In this document: in pieces, positions 4,984-5,042 of the stretch | Numbering within the stretch: position 1 is the first letter of the stretch | Layout of the letters: each line of letters begins with the position of its first letter | NCBI GenBank assembly: GCA_023151145.1 | Contig: JAKLJM010000201.1 | Location: forward strand, 1 to 5,042 | Direction: 5' to 3' | Origin: Bacteriovoracaceae bacterium | GTDB lineage: Bacteria; Bdellovibrionota; Bacteriovoracia; Bacteriovoracales; Bacteriovoracaceae | DNA: 5,042 nt | Position numbers and translations under genes: made by a program | Notes under the pieces: generated by a model | Database searches by the model: none | Seen by the model: the letters and a program-made list of their open reading frames with translations, nothing else | What the model was told of the DNA's origin: nothing

Positions 4984-5008
4984 AAGCCACCGAAAGGTGG
5001 CTTTTTTT
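4984..5008 (+). terminator. Intrinsic terminator after endonuclease I
   Basis: Stem AAGCCACC (4984-4991), GAAA tetraloop, stem GGTGGCTT (4996-5003), then seven T (5002-5008). It begins seven bases after the TAA stop codon. The stable GNRA loop and clean T run make it a textbook rho-independent terminator. Confidence 0.9.
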
Positions 5009-5042
5009 GCCCTGTTTCCAAGTGTAAGATTATTTCTTAAGC

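Overview
The window is a compact, AT-rich stretch of bacterial chromosome with eight protein genes. It looks Gram-negative: there is a membrane-anchored c-type cytochrome, two proteins with Sec signal peptides, and a secreted endonuclease I. The style (short intergenic gaps, strong GGAG-type ribosome sites, rpsU beside a RarA ATPase, a secreted nuclease) would fit a low-GC member of the Bdellovibrionota or a related deltaproteobacterial lineage. That placement is an inference; nothing in the window proves it. No rRNA, tRNA, CRISPR array or insertion sequence was seen, and no gene-free stretch exceeds 300 bases.

Left (1-772, + strand): the 3' end of an unrecognised gene enters from outside the window. 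Six bases later comes a SRPBCC-fold (START-like) ligand-binding protein, so the two probably share an operon.

Centre left (779-2302): a divergent module. On the minus strand a periplasmic one-domain cupin is followed after 11 bases by a membrane-anchored cytochrome c'/c556-like protein. On the plus strand is a TetR-family repressor. Between them lies a near-perfect 24-bp palindrome that covers the cupin promoter, the expected layout of a TetR regulator controlling a neighbouring operon. The cytochrome gene has a feature that needs checking: its best start (ATG at 1239 behind a good ribosome site) is out of frame with the body of the protein by one base, at a run of nine T (minus strand).

Centre (2303-2791): tetR and rpsU converge on a double hairpin terminator whose two units share a 19-base direct repeat. 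rpsU (ribosomal protein bS21) has a very strong ribosome site and an N-terminal extension.

Right (2792-5042): rarA/mgsA, a replication-associated AAA+ ATPase with an atypical Walker A region. It is followed by a secreted endonuclease I that starts at TTG and ends at a clear hairpin terminator.

Most of the window is ordinary housekeeping or accessory content. The part worth a second look is the TetR/cupin/cytochrome module with its operator and the homopolymer frameshift.
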